Positions 7,661 through 14,321 of a stretch of DNA of 17,040 bases are shown one piece after another; within the stretch, counting starts at the first letter, position 1, and each line of letters opens with the position of its first letter. Under the pieces are notes generated by a model. That model ran no database searches, was not told the DNA's origin, and was given only the letters and a program-made list of their open reading frames with translations. The DNA is from Solirubrobacteraceae bacterium (GTDB lineage Bacteria > Actinomycetota > Thermoleophilia > Solirubrobacterales > Solirubrobacteraceae), in contig JASHYF010000156.1 of the NCBI GenBank assembly GCA_030043235.1, forward strand, positions 1-17,040, given 5' to 3'. Position numbers and translations under genes: made by a program.

Positions 7661-9036
7661 CCGACTTTCTAGACGCACTCGAGCGGCAGCTGATCGGTGC
7701 CGCCGCGCGCGCGAGGAGCCCGCAGGCGCAGGCGACGGGCGACGCTGCCGTAACCGCCCGCTCCACCCCGCACGTGAGGCGTTTCCGTACTGCCCGCCGG
7801 CGCGGGCACGAGCACGCGCTGCGGCGCGGCGTCGTCCCGCGCCGGCGCTGGCTGCTCGTCCTGATCCCGGCGCTGCTGGTGCTCGCGACCGCCGCGCTCT
7901 CGCTCGGCGGGGTGATCGAAGTCGGCTCTCCGGCCAAGCCCGAATACTCTGCGGCCCAGTTCGGCGCGTTGACGCCCGGGAGCGCGCGCCTCGAGCCGGT
8001 GTCCGCGCCGGACCCGGCGGGCGGGCCGGCGTGGGGGCTGCGCGTGTACTCGACGAAGCTCGGAGTGGGCTGCCTGCAGGTTGGACGGCTCCTCGACGGG
8101 CGCCTCGGCGCTCTCGGCGAGGACGGCGCCTTCAACGACGACGGGCAATTCCACGAAGTCAAGCCTGGCGGCTCCGTGATGTTCTACGCCTGCTCGGCGC
8201 TCGACGGCGACGGTCGCGTGCTCTACAACGTGACCGAGGACAACGTGCCGGCGAGCGGCTGGCTCGGGCTCGGCGGCTGCGCGCCGGCGACCGCGACAGC
8301 AGCCGAAAAGGCCCCCGAGCAGGGCCACAAGATCGGGATCTGCCCAGAGTCCGAGGAGCGCGACCTGCACTTCGGGCTGCTCGGGCCGGAAGCCGAAAGC
8401 ATGACGTACACGAGCGAAGGCGAGACGCGCACCCTGAAGACCTCGGGTCCGGACGGCGCCTACCTGCTGGTCGAACGTGCCTCGCCGGCTCAGCTGCTCT
8501 CCGGCAAAGGACTCGGCACCGGCAACGAGGTACCGACGGATGGCCCCATAACGGAGATCCATTACCGCAACGGCGCCACCTGCCACGTGACCTCCAAGAG
8601 CTGGATCGGCGGCAAGGACGCCTGCACACCCTCGCTGCAGATGCCCGTCGGCTACAAGCCCGTGAAGACGCCGACGCAGGCGGAAGTGACCTCGCCCGTC
8701 AGCGCTCGCCTCGGCAACGGCCCGCACGGCGAAGAACAGATACTCGTCAGCTTCCAGTCGCGCGTCTCGCTCACCGAATACCGCAGCGGCTACCAGCTGG
8801 CGTTCGACGAATCGAGTATTCACCCGCGGCTCGTCCCCGGGCCCTTCCGAGAAGCTGGCGTGAAGGCCGGCGAAACGGTGACGATCCCCGTGCGCCCTGT
8901 GCCGCCGGCTACGTCGCTACCGGCTGGTGAATACCGCGGTACGGTCAGGCTCCTGTCGGCGACCGGCCCCGCTCTCTTCGAAGGCCCCGAAACGAAGTAC
9001 CTGACAGTCGGCACGTTCTCGATCACCGTCCCCTGA
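7657..9036 (+). CDS. Single-pass membrane protein coupled to the sigma factor (possible anti-sigma/sensor)
   Basis: The protein has 459 residues. The N-terminal 64 are cytosolic and very basic (RRFRTARRRGHEHALRRG). One membrane span follows at about 65-87 (LLVLIPALLVLATAALSLGG), then about 370 outward-facing residues. The outer part has scattered Cys (GCLQVG, YACSAL, GGCAPA, GICPES, ATCHVT, DACTPS), suggesting disulfides, and ends in a beta-rich Ig-like stretch (AGETVTIPVRPVP). ATG 7657 overlaps the sigma stop. Known anti-sigma factors of this topology carry a small ASD or zinc HxxxCxxC domain at the N-terminus. I see no such zinc motif, so the anti-sigma role is inferred only from position and topology. 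I recognise no named family. Confidence 0.65.
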   Translation: MTDFLDALERQLIGAAARARSPQAQATGDAAVTARSTPHVRRFRTARRRGHEHALRRGVVPRRRWLLVLIPALLVLATAALSLGGVIEVGSPAKPEYSAAQFGALTPGSARLEPVSAPDPAGGPAWGLRVYSTKLGVGCLQVGRLLDGRLGALGEDGAFNDDGQFHEVKPGGSVMFYACSALDGDGRVLYNVTEDNVPASGWLGLGGCAPATATAAEKAPEQGHKIGICPESEERDLHFGLLGPEAESMTYTSEGETRTLKTSGPDGAYLLVERASPAQLLSGKGLGTGNEVPTDGPITEIHYRNGATCHVTSKSWIGGKDACTPSLQMPVGYKPVKTPTQAEVTSPVSARLGNGPHGEEQILVSFQSRVSLTEYRSGYQLAFDESSIHPRLVPGPFREAGVKAGETVTIPVRPVPPATSLPAGEYRGTVRLLSATGPALFEGPETKYLTVGTFSITVP

Positions 9037-9058
9037 GATCGAGCAGCCCCTGCATGTT

Positions 9059-9082
9059 GGACGCCCACGTACGTGGGCGTCC
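9059..9082. terminator. Perfect 24-bp palindrome between convergent genes
   Basis: GGACGCCCACGT (9059-9070) is followed directly by its exact reverse complement (9071-9082). As RNA it can form a 10-bp stem with a GUAC loop from either strand. It lies 22 nt after the stop of the membrane-protein gene and 197 nt beyond the 3' end of the opposite-facing GH25-like gene. There is no U-run, so it would be an atypical bidirectional terminator or RNA-stabilising hairpin. A palindromic protein-binding site is the alternative. Confidence 0.5.
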
Positions 9083-9279
9083 CGGCATATTCATCAGCCG
9101 CAGCCAGATCGCCAGCAGCATTTCAATGTCAGGTGCCGTGTCGATCGGTCTCCCTGTGTGCGTATCGGCCCCGAAGACGATGGCGGGGTCACGCCGACGT
9201 GGGGCTCGCCGGTGCGGGTGCGCCATCGCGAGCTCCACCGCGCCAGCGTGCGCCGGTTGAGCTGGTCCGACGGAGTGAT

Positions 9280-10155
9280 CTAACGGCGAGCACGTCGGGA
9301 CGAAGGCGGACACGCGTAGTCACGGTCATTGGGGCCTTCCGTGAACTGGGCGAGCGTCACAACGCTGCCGGTGAACGGGCTTGCGCAGGCGTGTCGTGCC
9401 TGCGCAAGCGTCCTCGCGCCGGTCACCCAGTCGTGCTCGCTGGAGGGGAAGTAGCTCTTGCTGGCGCGCTCCCCCAGCCCCGTGATCGCGCGCCACTGGT
9501 AGGCGTCGGAATACAGGCCGACCCGCCCGCGCGCGCCCGCCGCGCGCAGGCCGGCCGCGTAGCCGCGAAGCGCTGCGATGTTCAGGCCAGCCCACTCGCG
9601 CGAGCTCGAGCGGTTGGCCCAGCTGGCGTCGATCTCGACGTCGATCCACCACGGCGCAGTCGCGGTCCTCCCTGGGGCGGCCGTAAGCGCGAGGCCGTAG
9701 GAGTAGCCGGCACGCTGGGTCGCATAGAGGTATGCGCACGCGCGCGTCCAGCCGCCGTCGCAGGTCCCGTAGGGAGTCCCCGCAGACGGACTGCCGGTGG
9801 CGGGCAAGGGCCAGTCGGCCACGCTGGGGCCCGGGTCCGCCGCGTTCAGGTAGAGAGAGAGGCCGGGTTGCGCCGGCCGCGCCAGGCCCGGCGCCGCAGA
9901 CGCCAGCATGAGCTGTTCCACCAGGCAGGGATTGGCGTTGTTGGCCAGGCCGTCGTTGACACCGACGATGATGAAGCTCGTGGACAGCGGCGGTGGCGCT
10001 TCGCACTGCGGGTAGGAGAGGTCATAGCCCACGGGGCTCGAGGCCCCGCGGGCGCTCGCAGTCACCCAGGTGAGCGCCAGCACGAGCCCCACGGTGATGG
10101 CCAGCAACGCTCGGGCCAGACGCGGCAGCGGTGATGTGGACGCGAGTAGGCTCAT
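9280..10155 (-). CDS. Secreted GH25-like / DUF1906-like glycoside-hydrolase-fold protein
   Basis: From ATG 10155 the protein has 291 residues. It starts with a signal peptide (basic ARLAR region, hydrophobic ALLAITVGLVLALTWVTASA) and probable cleavage near ARGASS. The mature domain begins GYDLSYPQC (about 43-51) and carries WWIDVEID (about 169-176). These are the strand-1 and catalytic-strand DxE positions of GH25 muramidase-like TIM barrels and of the Rv2525c/DUF1906 group. Later GRVGLYSDAYQW and VTLAQF also fit GH25 strand ends. It would act outside the cell, possibly on peptidoglycan. The frame is open farther upstream to 10533, but those residues are Arg/Gly-rich and unlike protein, and the signal peptide fixes the start. 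Cys51/Cys77 and Cys132/Cys140 may pair. Enzymatic activity is not certain. Confidence 0.7.
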   Translation of the reverse strand: MSLLASTSPLPRLARALLAITVGLVLALTWVTASARGASSPVGYDLSYPQCEAPPPLSTSFIIVGVNDGLANNANPCLVEQLMLASAAPGLARPAQPGLSLYLNAADPGPSVADWPLPATGSPSAGTPYGTCDGGWTRACAYLYATQRAGYSYGLALTAAPGRTATAPWWIDVEIDASWANRSSSREWAGLNIAALRGYAAGLRAAGARGRVGLYSDAYQWRAITGLGERASKSYFPSSEHDWVTGARTLAQARHACASPFTGSVVTLAQFTEGPNDRDYACPPSSRRARR

Positions 10156-10359
10156 GCGGCGATCGAGTCCGCTGTGCACGAATCGACGGGTACGTACAAT
10201 AGGCGCCAGGCCAGAGCTCGGGACCATGCCCGAGAGGCGCGCTCCGCCGGTGGCGATGACCGACGGGGGAGCCGCCACGACGAAGAGGTGCCCGGTGCTC
10301 AGCGAGAGATGGCCGAGGCGGTCGCGACCACCACAACGTCTTCGGCGGCCAGCCGCCGC

Positions 10360-10398
10360 GCCGGTGCCGACGTGCTGATCTCCGCGCGGCGAGCCGGC
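10360..10398 (+). repeat. Left arm of inverted repeat (arsM motif-I segment)
   Basis: These 39 nt match the reverse complement of 12591-12629 at 35 of 39 positions. The core 10366-10387 (starts GCCGACGTGCTGATC, ends TCCGCGC) is identical over 22 nt to the reverse complement of 12602-12623. It encodes GADVLISARR of an ArsM-like methyltransferase. The arms enclose the divergent membrane-protein genes. Confidence 0.8.
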
Positions 10399-10473
10399 CC
10401 GAGCGGCATGGCGATCGGCCTCGACATGACCGAGGAGATGCAGACGGCGGTGGCCTACGCCGGGCTCGCCTGA
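10360..10473 (+). pseudogene. arsM: Internal fragment of an ArsM-type arsenite methyltransferase
   Basis: The frame encodes AGADVLISARRAGPSGMAIG, then LDMTEEM, and stops at 10471-10473 after QTAVAYAGLA. In ArsM-type SAM methyltransferases this is the stretch from motif I (normally LDLGSGxGxDxLLSARRVG) to the acidic loop (GLDMTDEM). The first half of motif I (LDLGSG) and everything N-terminal are missing. So is the whole C-terminal half, because the helix after MTEEM is not continued. Intact ArsM is about 270 residues; about 37 remain. The missing upstream part of such a gene is what lies on the opposite strand at 12591-12881. No RBS or start belongs to this piece. Confidence 0.7.
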
Positions 10474-10561
10474 TCCGCCGCGGGGACCTACGAGCGAATG
10501 CTTTGCAGCGGCGTCCCGTCGCCGACCGACCATCTATGACCAAGGCCGTGGTGGTGTCGCG

Positions 10562-10756
10562 TCAGCGTGCCGGCGGGCGCAGCGAGAGCGCCAGCAACGC
10601 CAGGACCGCGGGCGGCATGACCCACCACGCGACGGTGCCCGTGGAGGCGATGAGCGCGGTCAGCGCGAGCGCCGCGACGACGCCGACGGCGGTGATCGGA
10701 TCGTCACCGACGAGGAAGTCCCACAGCCAGCGAGTCGCGCTCGCGAGCCAGCTCAT
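10562..10756 (-). CDS. Small two-span membrane protein coupled to the COG4280-like gene
   Basis: The protein has 64 residues: MSWLASATRWLWDFLVGDDP, then a span ITAVGVVAALALTALIASTG, a short turn with WWVMPP, a second span AVLALLALSLR and a basic end PPAR. The start ATG (10756-10754) overlaps the stop TGA of the upstream membrane-protein gene by one base (TGATG on the minus strand), so it is translated by coupling. The tight linkage argues that it is a real gene and a subunit or accessory of the upstream transporter-like protein. I recognise no family. The longer in-frame sequence upstream is inside the other gene and is Arg-rich shadow. Confidence 0.65.
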   Translation of the reverse strand: MSWLASATRWLWDFLVGDDPITAVGVVAALALTALIASTGTVAWWVMPPAVLALLALSLRPPAR

Positions 10757-11532
10757 CACACCGCCTCGCTCGCCGCAGCGGCAGCTTCGCCCGCGCGGCG
10801 CAGCCGCAGTGTCATCGCCAGCGACGCGAGCGCCACGCCGGGGACGATCGCCAGCAGCGCGACCTCGCCGCCGGGCCACGCTGCGCCCGCGCCCTGAGTA
10901 CCCCAGAAGGTGCCGAACGAGATGAGCATCACGCCGACCGCGAACTTCATGGTGTTCTCGGGCACACGCGCCAGCGGCGCCCTCACCGCGAACCCCGCCA
11001 ACGCGACGATCGCGACAGCAGCCAGCGCGGCCGCGGCCGCGAGCGGGACGTGGTGCTGGTTGGCGCCGAGGGTGAGCACGATCACCGCGACCTCCAGCCC
11101 CTCCAGCAGCACGCCCTTGAACGAGACCACGAACGCATACGCATCCACGCCCGCGACAGCACGAGCGCCAGCGGCGCGCGTCGCCGCGCTCGCACGCGCG
11201 AACGCGGCGTTCTCGTCACGCAACGCCTTCAGCCCCGCGGCGCGCAGGATCGCCTTGCGCAGCCACTGCAAACCGACGATCAAAAGCAACGCACCGACCA
11301 CCACACGCAGCGCGTTGATTGGCAGCTGCGTCAGCGCGGGACCGAAGCCTGCGACGACCAGCGCCAGCGCGAGCGTCGCCGCTGCGCACCCGTACAGCGA
11401 GGCCGACCAGCTGCGCGTGCTGCCGACGGCCAGCACGATCGTGAGCGCCTCGACCGCCTCCACCGCGCAGGCGAGAAACACAGACACCAGCAGCGCGAGC
11501 TCAGCACCGGACACGATGCTCAGTATGCCCAA
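10756..11532 (-). CDS. COG4280-like integral membrane protein, putative cation transporter
   Basis: The protein has 258 residues and about seven spans. It shows an internal two-fold repeat: EAVEALTIVLAVG (25-37) and EGLEVAVIVLTLG (144-156) both read ExxExxxIVLxxG. Duplicated intramembrane ExxE helices are a feature of metal-ion permeases such as FTR1 (REGLE) and, with a different motif, of UPF0016/TMEM165 exporters. The sequence as a whole best resembles the uncharacterised COG4280 family. Between the halves is a charged cytosolic segment (LKALRDENAAFARASAATRA). The start is uncertain: TTG 11532 has GGAG only 2 nt away, and an in-frame GTG at 11514 is the alternative. Its stop overlaps the start of a 64-aa membrane protein. 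It is divergent from the COG4705-like gene, with 195 nt between. Metal transport is inferred from the repeat and is not shown. Confidence 0.65.
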   Translation of the reverse strand: MGILSIVSGAELALLVSVFLACAVEAVEALTIVLAVGSTRSWSASLYGCAAATLALALVVAGFGPALTQLPINALRVVVGALLLIVGLQWLRKAILRAAGLKALRDENAAFARASAATRAAGARAVAGVDAYAFVVSFKGVLLEGLEVAVIVLTLGANQHHVPLAAAAALAAVAIVALAGFAVRAPLARVPENTMKFAVGVMLISFGTFWGTQGAGAAWPGGEVALLAIVPGVALASLAMTLRLRRAGEAAAAASEAV

Positions 11533-11564
11533 AGCTCCGCCGGATGCTCTCTGCTGGCGAGGAC

Positions 11565-11635
11565 TCCGCTCATTTTAGGGAGAGCTTTAGAGAGGCTTGA
11601 GCGGATCATAAGGCCCGCGGCTAGCGTACGCGGGC
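11565..11635. promoter_or_regulatory. Divergent intergenic control region with two inverted repeats
   Basis: The 195-nt gap between the divergent COG4280-like and COG4705-like genes holds TCCGCTCA (11565-11572) and its exact reverse complement TGAGCGGA (11598-11605). Between them are two near-identical direct repeats, TTTAGGGAGAGC and TTTAGAGAGGC. A second inverted repeat follows, GCCCGCG (11613-11619) / CGCGGGC (11629-11635). The first is the most AT-rich spot in the area, as expected of promoters and an operator shared by both genes. The second could be a hairpin in the COG4705-like transcript. I could not place -35/-10 boxes securely. Confidence 0.45.
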
Positions 11636-11727
11636 AGCCTGTGCGGGCCGAGCGCCGAGGGATCTGTCAGGGCCTGGGCCGAGCGTCCGAACGCCAAACG
11701 ACCGACTCAAAGCTATCCCTCCTGGAT

Positions 11728-12540
11728 ATGAGCAAGCGCGCCACGAGCCCCTACGTCGCCACCAAGGTGCCTGAGATCACGCCCTGGTTCTGGGCGACGA
11801 AGATCCTGATGACCGCGACCGGAGAGGCGATCTCCGACGCGATGAACCAGCAGCTCGGGCCGGCGATCGCGGTCCCGATCATGGTCATCTTCATGGTGGC
11901 GACGCTCCGCTGGCAGCTGGGGCAGGACCGCTACCGCACGGCGCCGTACTGGTCGGTGGTCGCCGCAGTCAGCGTGTTCGGGACCTCGGCGGCCGACGGC
12001 TTCCACGTGGGGCTCGGCTGGCCGTACTGGCTGTCGAGCAGCTTCTACGCCGTGATCCTCGGCTGCATCTTCGTCTACTGGCAGCGCAGCGAGGGGACGC
12101 TGTCGATCCACAGCATCATCAACCCCCGGCGTGAGCAGCTGTACTGGCTCACCGTGCTGGCGACGTTCGCGTTGGGCACGGCGGTGGGCGACTTCACCGC
12201 CACCGACGCGGGGTTGAGCTACCTCCCGTCGTTCTTGCTGTTCGGCGGGATCATCGTGATCCCGCTCCTCCTGTGGTCCGGGTTCGGGGTCAACTCCATC
12301 TTCTGCTTCTGGTTCGCCTACACGATCACCCGGCCGTTCGGCGCCTCGTGGGCCGACTACAACGATATGCCACCCGCCCAGCACGGCCTGAACATCGGCC
12401 AGGTCCCCACCGCCATCTACCTCGCGGTGATCTCCCTCGGCCTGGTGCTATACATGGCCAGCCGGCAGATCGGCCACCGCCCTGTACCCGCCAAGCCGCT
12501 CGCCGAAGGCGATCTCGCCACCGCGACGGCCAGCAGCTAG
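11728..12540 (+). CDS. COG4705-like integral membrane protein with fourfold W-x9-G-x4-D repeat
   Basis: The protein has 270 residues and about eight membrane spans. The overall pattern (KVPEITPWFWATKILMTATG, later TRPFGASWAD) is that of the uncharacterised COG4705 family. Four helices carry the same signature: an aromatic residue plus Trp at 22, 75, 140 and 195, each followed by exactly nine residues, Gly (32, 85, 150, 205), four residues and Asp (37, 90, 155, 210). The protein is therefore four two-helix units with one buried acidic residue each, an arrangement suited to coordinating or conducting a cation. The C-terminal tail is short and cytosolic-like. Start ATG 11728 opens the KVPE domain after 12 residues; the frame upstream is unrelated. 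Its TAG overlaps the stop of the opposite arsM fragment (CTAG, 12537-12540). The substrate is unknown. Confidence 0.75.
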   Translation: MSKRATSPYVATKVPEITPWFWATKILMTATGEAISDAMNQQLGPAIAVPIMVIFMVATLRWQLGQDRYRTAPYWSVVAAVSVFGTSAADGFHVGLGWPYWLSSSFYAVILGCIFVYWQRSEGTLSIHSIINPRREQLYWLTVLATFALGTAVGDFTATDAGLSYLPSFLLFGGIIVIPLLLWSGFGVNSIFCFWFAYTITRPFGASWADYNDMPPAQHGLNIGQVPTAIYLAVISLGLVLYMASRQIGHRPVPAKPLAEGDLATATASS

Positions 12541-12881
12541 AGACCGACGGCGCTCGCCGGCCTGCGACCGTCGACGCGCTCGGCTACGCCGCCAACTCGC
12601 TGCGCGGAGATCAGCACGTCGGCGCCGGCTCCCGAGCCCAGGTCGAGCACCGTCTCGCCTTCCGCGAGATCGGCCACCGCAGTCGTCGGCACGCCACAGC
12701 CCAGGGACGCCGCGACGGCGGCCTGGACCCCCCCTGTGCTCTGCACGTCGTACAGCCCGCCGCCGAAGACCTCCTGACCTCGCTCGTCGGTGACGCCTAT
12801 CGCGCATCCGCATCCGGCCTGCGTGTCGGAGCTCGCCGCGCGCGCGGCCGCGGCGTAGCGCTCGCGGACTTGCTTGCGCAC
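12537..12881 (-). pseudogene. arsM: N-terminal fragment of an ArsM-type arsenite methyltransferase
   Basis: From GTG 12881 (AGGCGA upstream) the frame encodes [17 protein letters not shown], a Cys segment AGCGC, FGGGLYD, AAVAASLGCGVPT, then GETVLDLGSGAGADVLISAQ, i.e. the ArsM N-terminus through SAM motif I. Homology stops right after ISAQRVGG. The last 17 or so residues (VAERVDGRRPASAVGL) do not match the family, so about 95 of roughly 270 residues are left. ArsM methylates As(III) using SAM. This piece lacks the acidic loop and the catalytic half and should be inactive. The sequence that should follow in such a gene is found inverted at 10388-10450. It lies downstream of, and partly overlaps in another frame, the HD-GYP reading frame on the same strand. 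Confidence 0.75.
12591..12629 (-). repeat. Right arm of inverted repeat (arsM motif-I segment)
   Basis: This is the reverse complement of 10360-10398 at 35 of 39 positions, with 22 nt identical (12602-12623). The mismatches include C/T and G/A changes, so the arms come from slightly diverged gene copies or an old event. About 2.2 kb with two divergent membrane-protein units lies between the arms. Confidence 0.8.
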
Positions 12882-13666
12882 GTCGCCGCGATCGCCTCCG
12901 CGTTCTCTTGGCTGGCAGGGAGTCCTCGGCGCGCTGTCACTTGAGTACGGGCAGGTCGTTGTGTGTGCGTGTGAGCAGGGCTCTGGCGGGGCTGGGGGGG
13001 ATCCCATTCCTTCGCTCCGCTCAGAAGCGTTGGGTGGTCCAGTCTCAGGAACGCTGTCATGACGTCCGGGTCGAAGTGCCTGCCTGAGTGGTGAAAGATC
13101 TCGGCGACCGCCTCTTTGACTTCCCAGGCGCTCTTGTACGGTCGCTGATGGGTGAGTGCGTCGAACACGTCGGCCACGGCGACGACGCGGCCTGGGAGCG
13201 GAATCTGCTCGCCGGAAAGCCCGCAGGGGTAGCCGCTGCCGTCCCAGCGCTCGTGGTAGGAGCACGATGGCTGGACGTGGGCGGCCGACAACGCGCAGGG
13301 GTAGCCGCTGCCGCCCCAGCGCTCGTGGTGGCTGATCGCGATCTGCTCGGCCATGCGCAGCAGCGGGCTGCGGCTGCCGGAGAGGATCTCGGCGCCGACG
13401 GTGGTGTGCGTCTTGATCCGCTCGAACTCCTCCTCCGTGAGTTTGCCGGGCTTTAGCAGGATCGAGTCGGGGATGCCGATCTTGCCGATGTCGTGCACGG
13501 GCGCCGCGCGCCTGAGCAGCTCCACCTCCCGGGCGGGCAGGCCAAGGTCGAGCGCCAACAGGACGCACGTGCGACCGAGGCGCCATGCGTGCTCCTGGGT
13601 ACCGTCGTCGCGGTACTCCGCCGCGAGCGCGACAAGCGAGTCCGCCGAAGGAGCACCGTCCGCCAT
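12797..13666 (-). CDS. HD-GYP domain protein with duplicated GYP loop and aberrant C-terminus
   Basis: HD-GYP proteins are metal-dependent cyclic-di-GMP phosphodiesterases. From ATG 13666: [17 protein letters not shown] (15-31), [10 protein letters not shown] (58-67, HD pair), [11 protein letters not shown] (His87), [11 protein letters not shown] (113-123), a second copy [11 protein letters not shown] (137-147), then [14 protein letters not shown] (165-176) and [11 protein letters not shown] (197-207). The canonical domain has one HHExxDGxGYP; here 24 residues are tandemly duplicated, and in copy 1 the Asp of DGSGYP is Gly. After residue 210 the remaining 80 residues are Pro/Arg-rich and overlap the arsM fragment, so the natural end seems lost. 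There is no sensory domain N-terminal to HD-GYP. The start lies 43 nt from the divergent antitoxin start; the open frame beyond 13666 is antisense to that gene. Activity is uncertain. Confidence 0.7.
   Translation of the reverse strand: MADGAPSADSLVALAAEYRDDGTQEHAWRLGRTCVLLALDLGLPAREVELLRRAAPVHDIGKIGIPDSILLKPGKLTEEEFERIKTHTTVGAEILSGSRSPLLRMAEQIAISHHERWGGSGYPCALSAAHVQPSCSYHERWDGSGYPCGLSGEQIPLPGRVVAVADVFDALTHQRPYKSAWEVKEAVAEIFHHSGRHFDPDVMTAFLRLDHPTLLSGAKEWDPPQPRQSPAHTHTQRPARTQVTARRGLPASQENAEAIAATCASKSASATPRPRARRAPTRRPDADAR
13222..13330. repeat. In-frame 72-bp tandem duplication inside the HD-GYP gene
   Basis: 13222-13258 and 13294-13330 (37 nt each, beginning CGCAGGGGTAGCCGCTGCC) agree at 35 of 37 positions, with an offset of 72 nt, exactly 24 codons. 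Each copy codes on the minus strand for HERWxGSGYPC. The stretch between them (AAHVQPSCS in protein) has diverged from the matching part of the other unit. Confidence 0.85.
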
Positions 13667-13709
13667 CAAGGCTCGTGATAAAGTGCTGCTTGTCAGGGGA
13701 TAGATTTCT

Positions 13710-14321
13710 ATGGCGTCCACATCTGCACTGCTGACCCGCCGCGAGGCTGCCGAGATTGGCCGCGTCCCGCTGAACACGATCGACAAGGCAATCGAACAGG
13801 GCATCGTCAAGCCGAAGCGCCGCGCAGGCAGGCCGCTGTTGCCCGCGCACGAAGTCGCGCTGTTGGTGCTGCTGCGTCAGATCGACGTGGCGCTGCCCGT
13901 CAAGGCGAAGGGACGCCTGCGCAGGTGGCTGGCTCATCTGCAGCCGCAGGCCGTCGGGTCTGAGCTTGCGCTGTCGGAGGCGCTGCGCGTGGCGATGACC
14001 GAGGATGTCGCGCAGACGATCGAGCGCGCCGAGTCCTACGTCCGCCTGCGCGACCGCTACGTGGAACGCAATCCGGCCGTGATGGGCGGCGAGCCGGTCA
14101 TCACAGGCACACGTGTGCCCGTGCGCACGATCGCGAGCATGGTCGAGATGGGCGAGACGAGCGAGGTACTGCGCGAGGACTACCCGCACATCCCGCAGGA
14201 GGCATACACGCTCGCGGTGCAATGGGCGCACGCCAACCCCCGTCGCGGGCGGCCCGCGCGGCCTTGGGACACCACCGCAAGCCGCCGCGCGCGCGAGCGG
14301 CGCGTCACGCACGGCGCGTGA
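13710..14321 (+). CDS. DUF433 antitoxin with N-terminal helix-turn-helix (VapB45-like)
   Basis: The protein has 203 residues. The N-terminus [20 protein letters not shown] (7-26) is a MerR-like winged-HTH start. After a basic helical linker, the DUF433 domain occupies about 117-176: [20 protein letters not shown], then [20 protein letters not shown]. The C-terminal tail is Arg-rich. DUF433 proteins act as antitoxins for DUF5615 PIN-like toxins and usually repress their own promoter. The gene overlaps the toxin by GTGA, which supports the pairing. Start ATG 13710 has AGGGGA about 9 nt upstream. The region just before it, including GATAGATTTCT, is AT-richer and probably holds the promoter. Confidence 0.8.
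   Translation: MASTSALLTRREAAEIGRVPLNTIDKAIEQGIVKPKRRAGRPLLPAHEVALLVLLRQIDVALPVKAKGRLRRWLAHLQPQAVGSELALSEALRVAMTEDVAQTIERAESYVRLRDRYVERNPAVMGGEPVITGTRVPVRTIASMVEMGETSEVLREDYPHIPQEAYTLAVQWAHANPRRGRPARPWDTTASRRARERRVTHGA

Noticed and set aside
9023..9313. 96-codon minus-strand frame beyond the GH25-like gene, ending LLDLRGR
   Set aside because: It spans the 24-bp palindrome and overlaps the end of the opposite gene. No recognisable motif, and its start overlaps the GH25-like gene.
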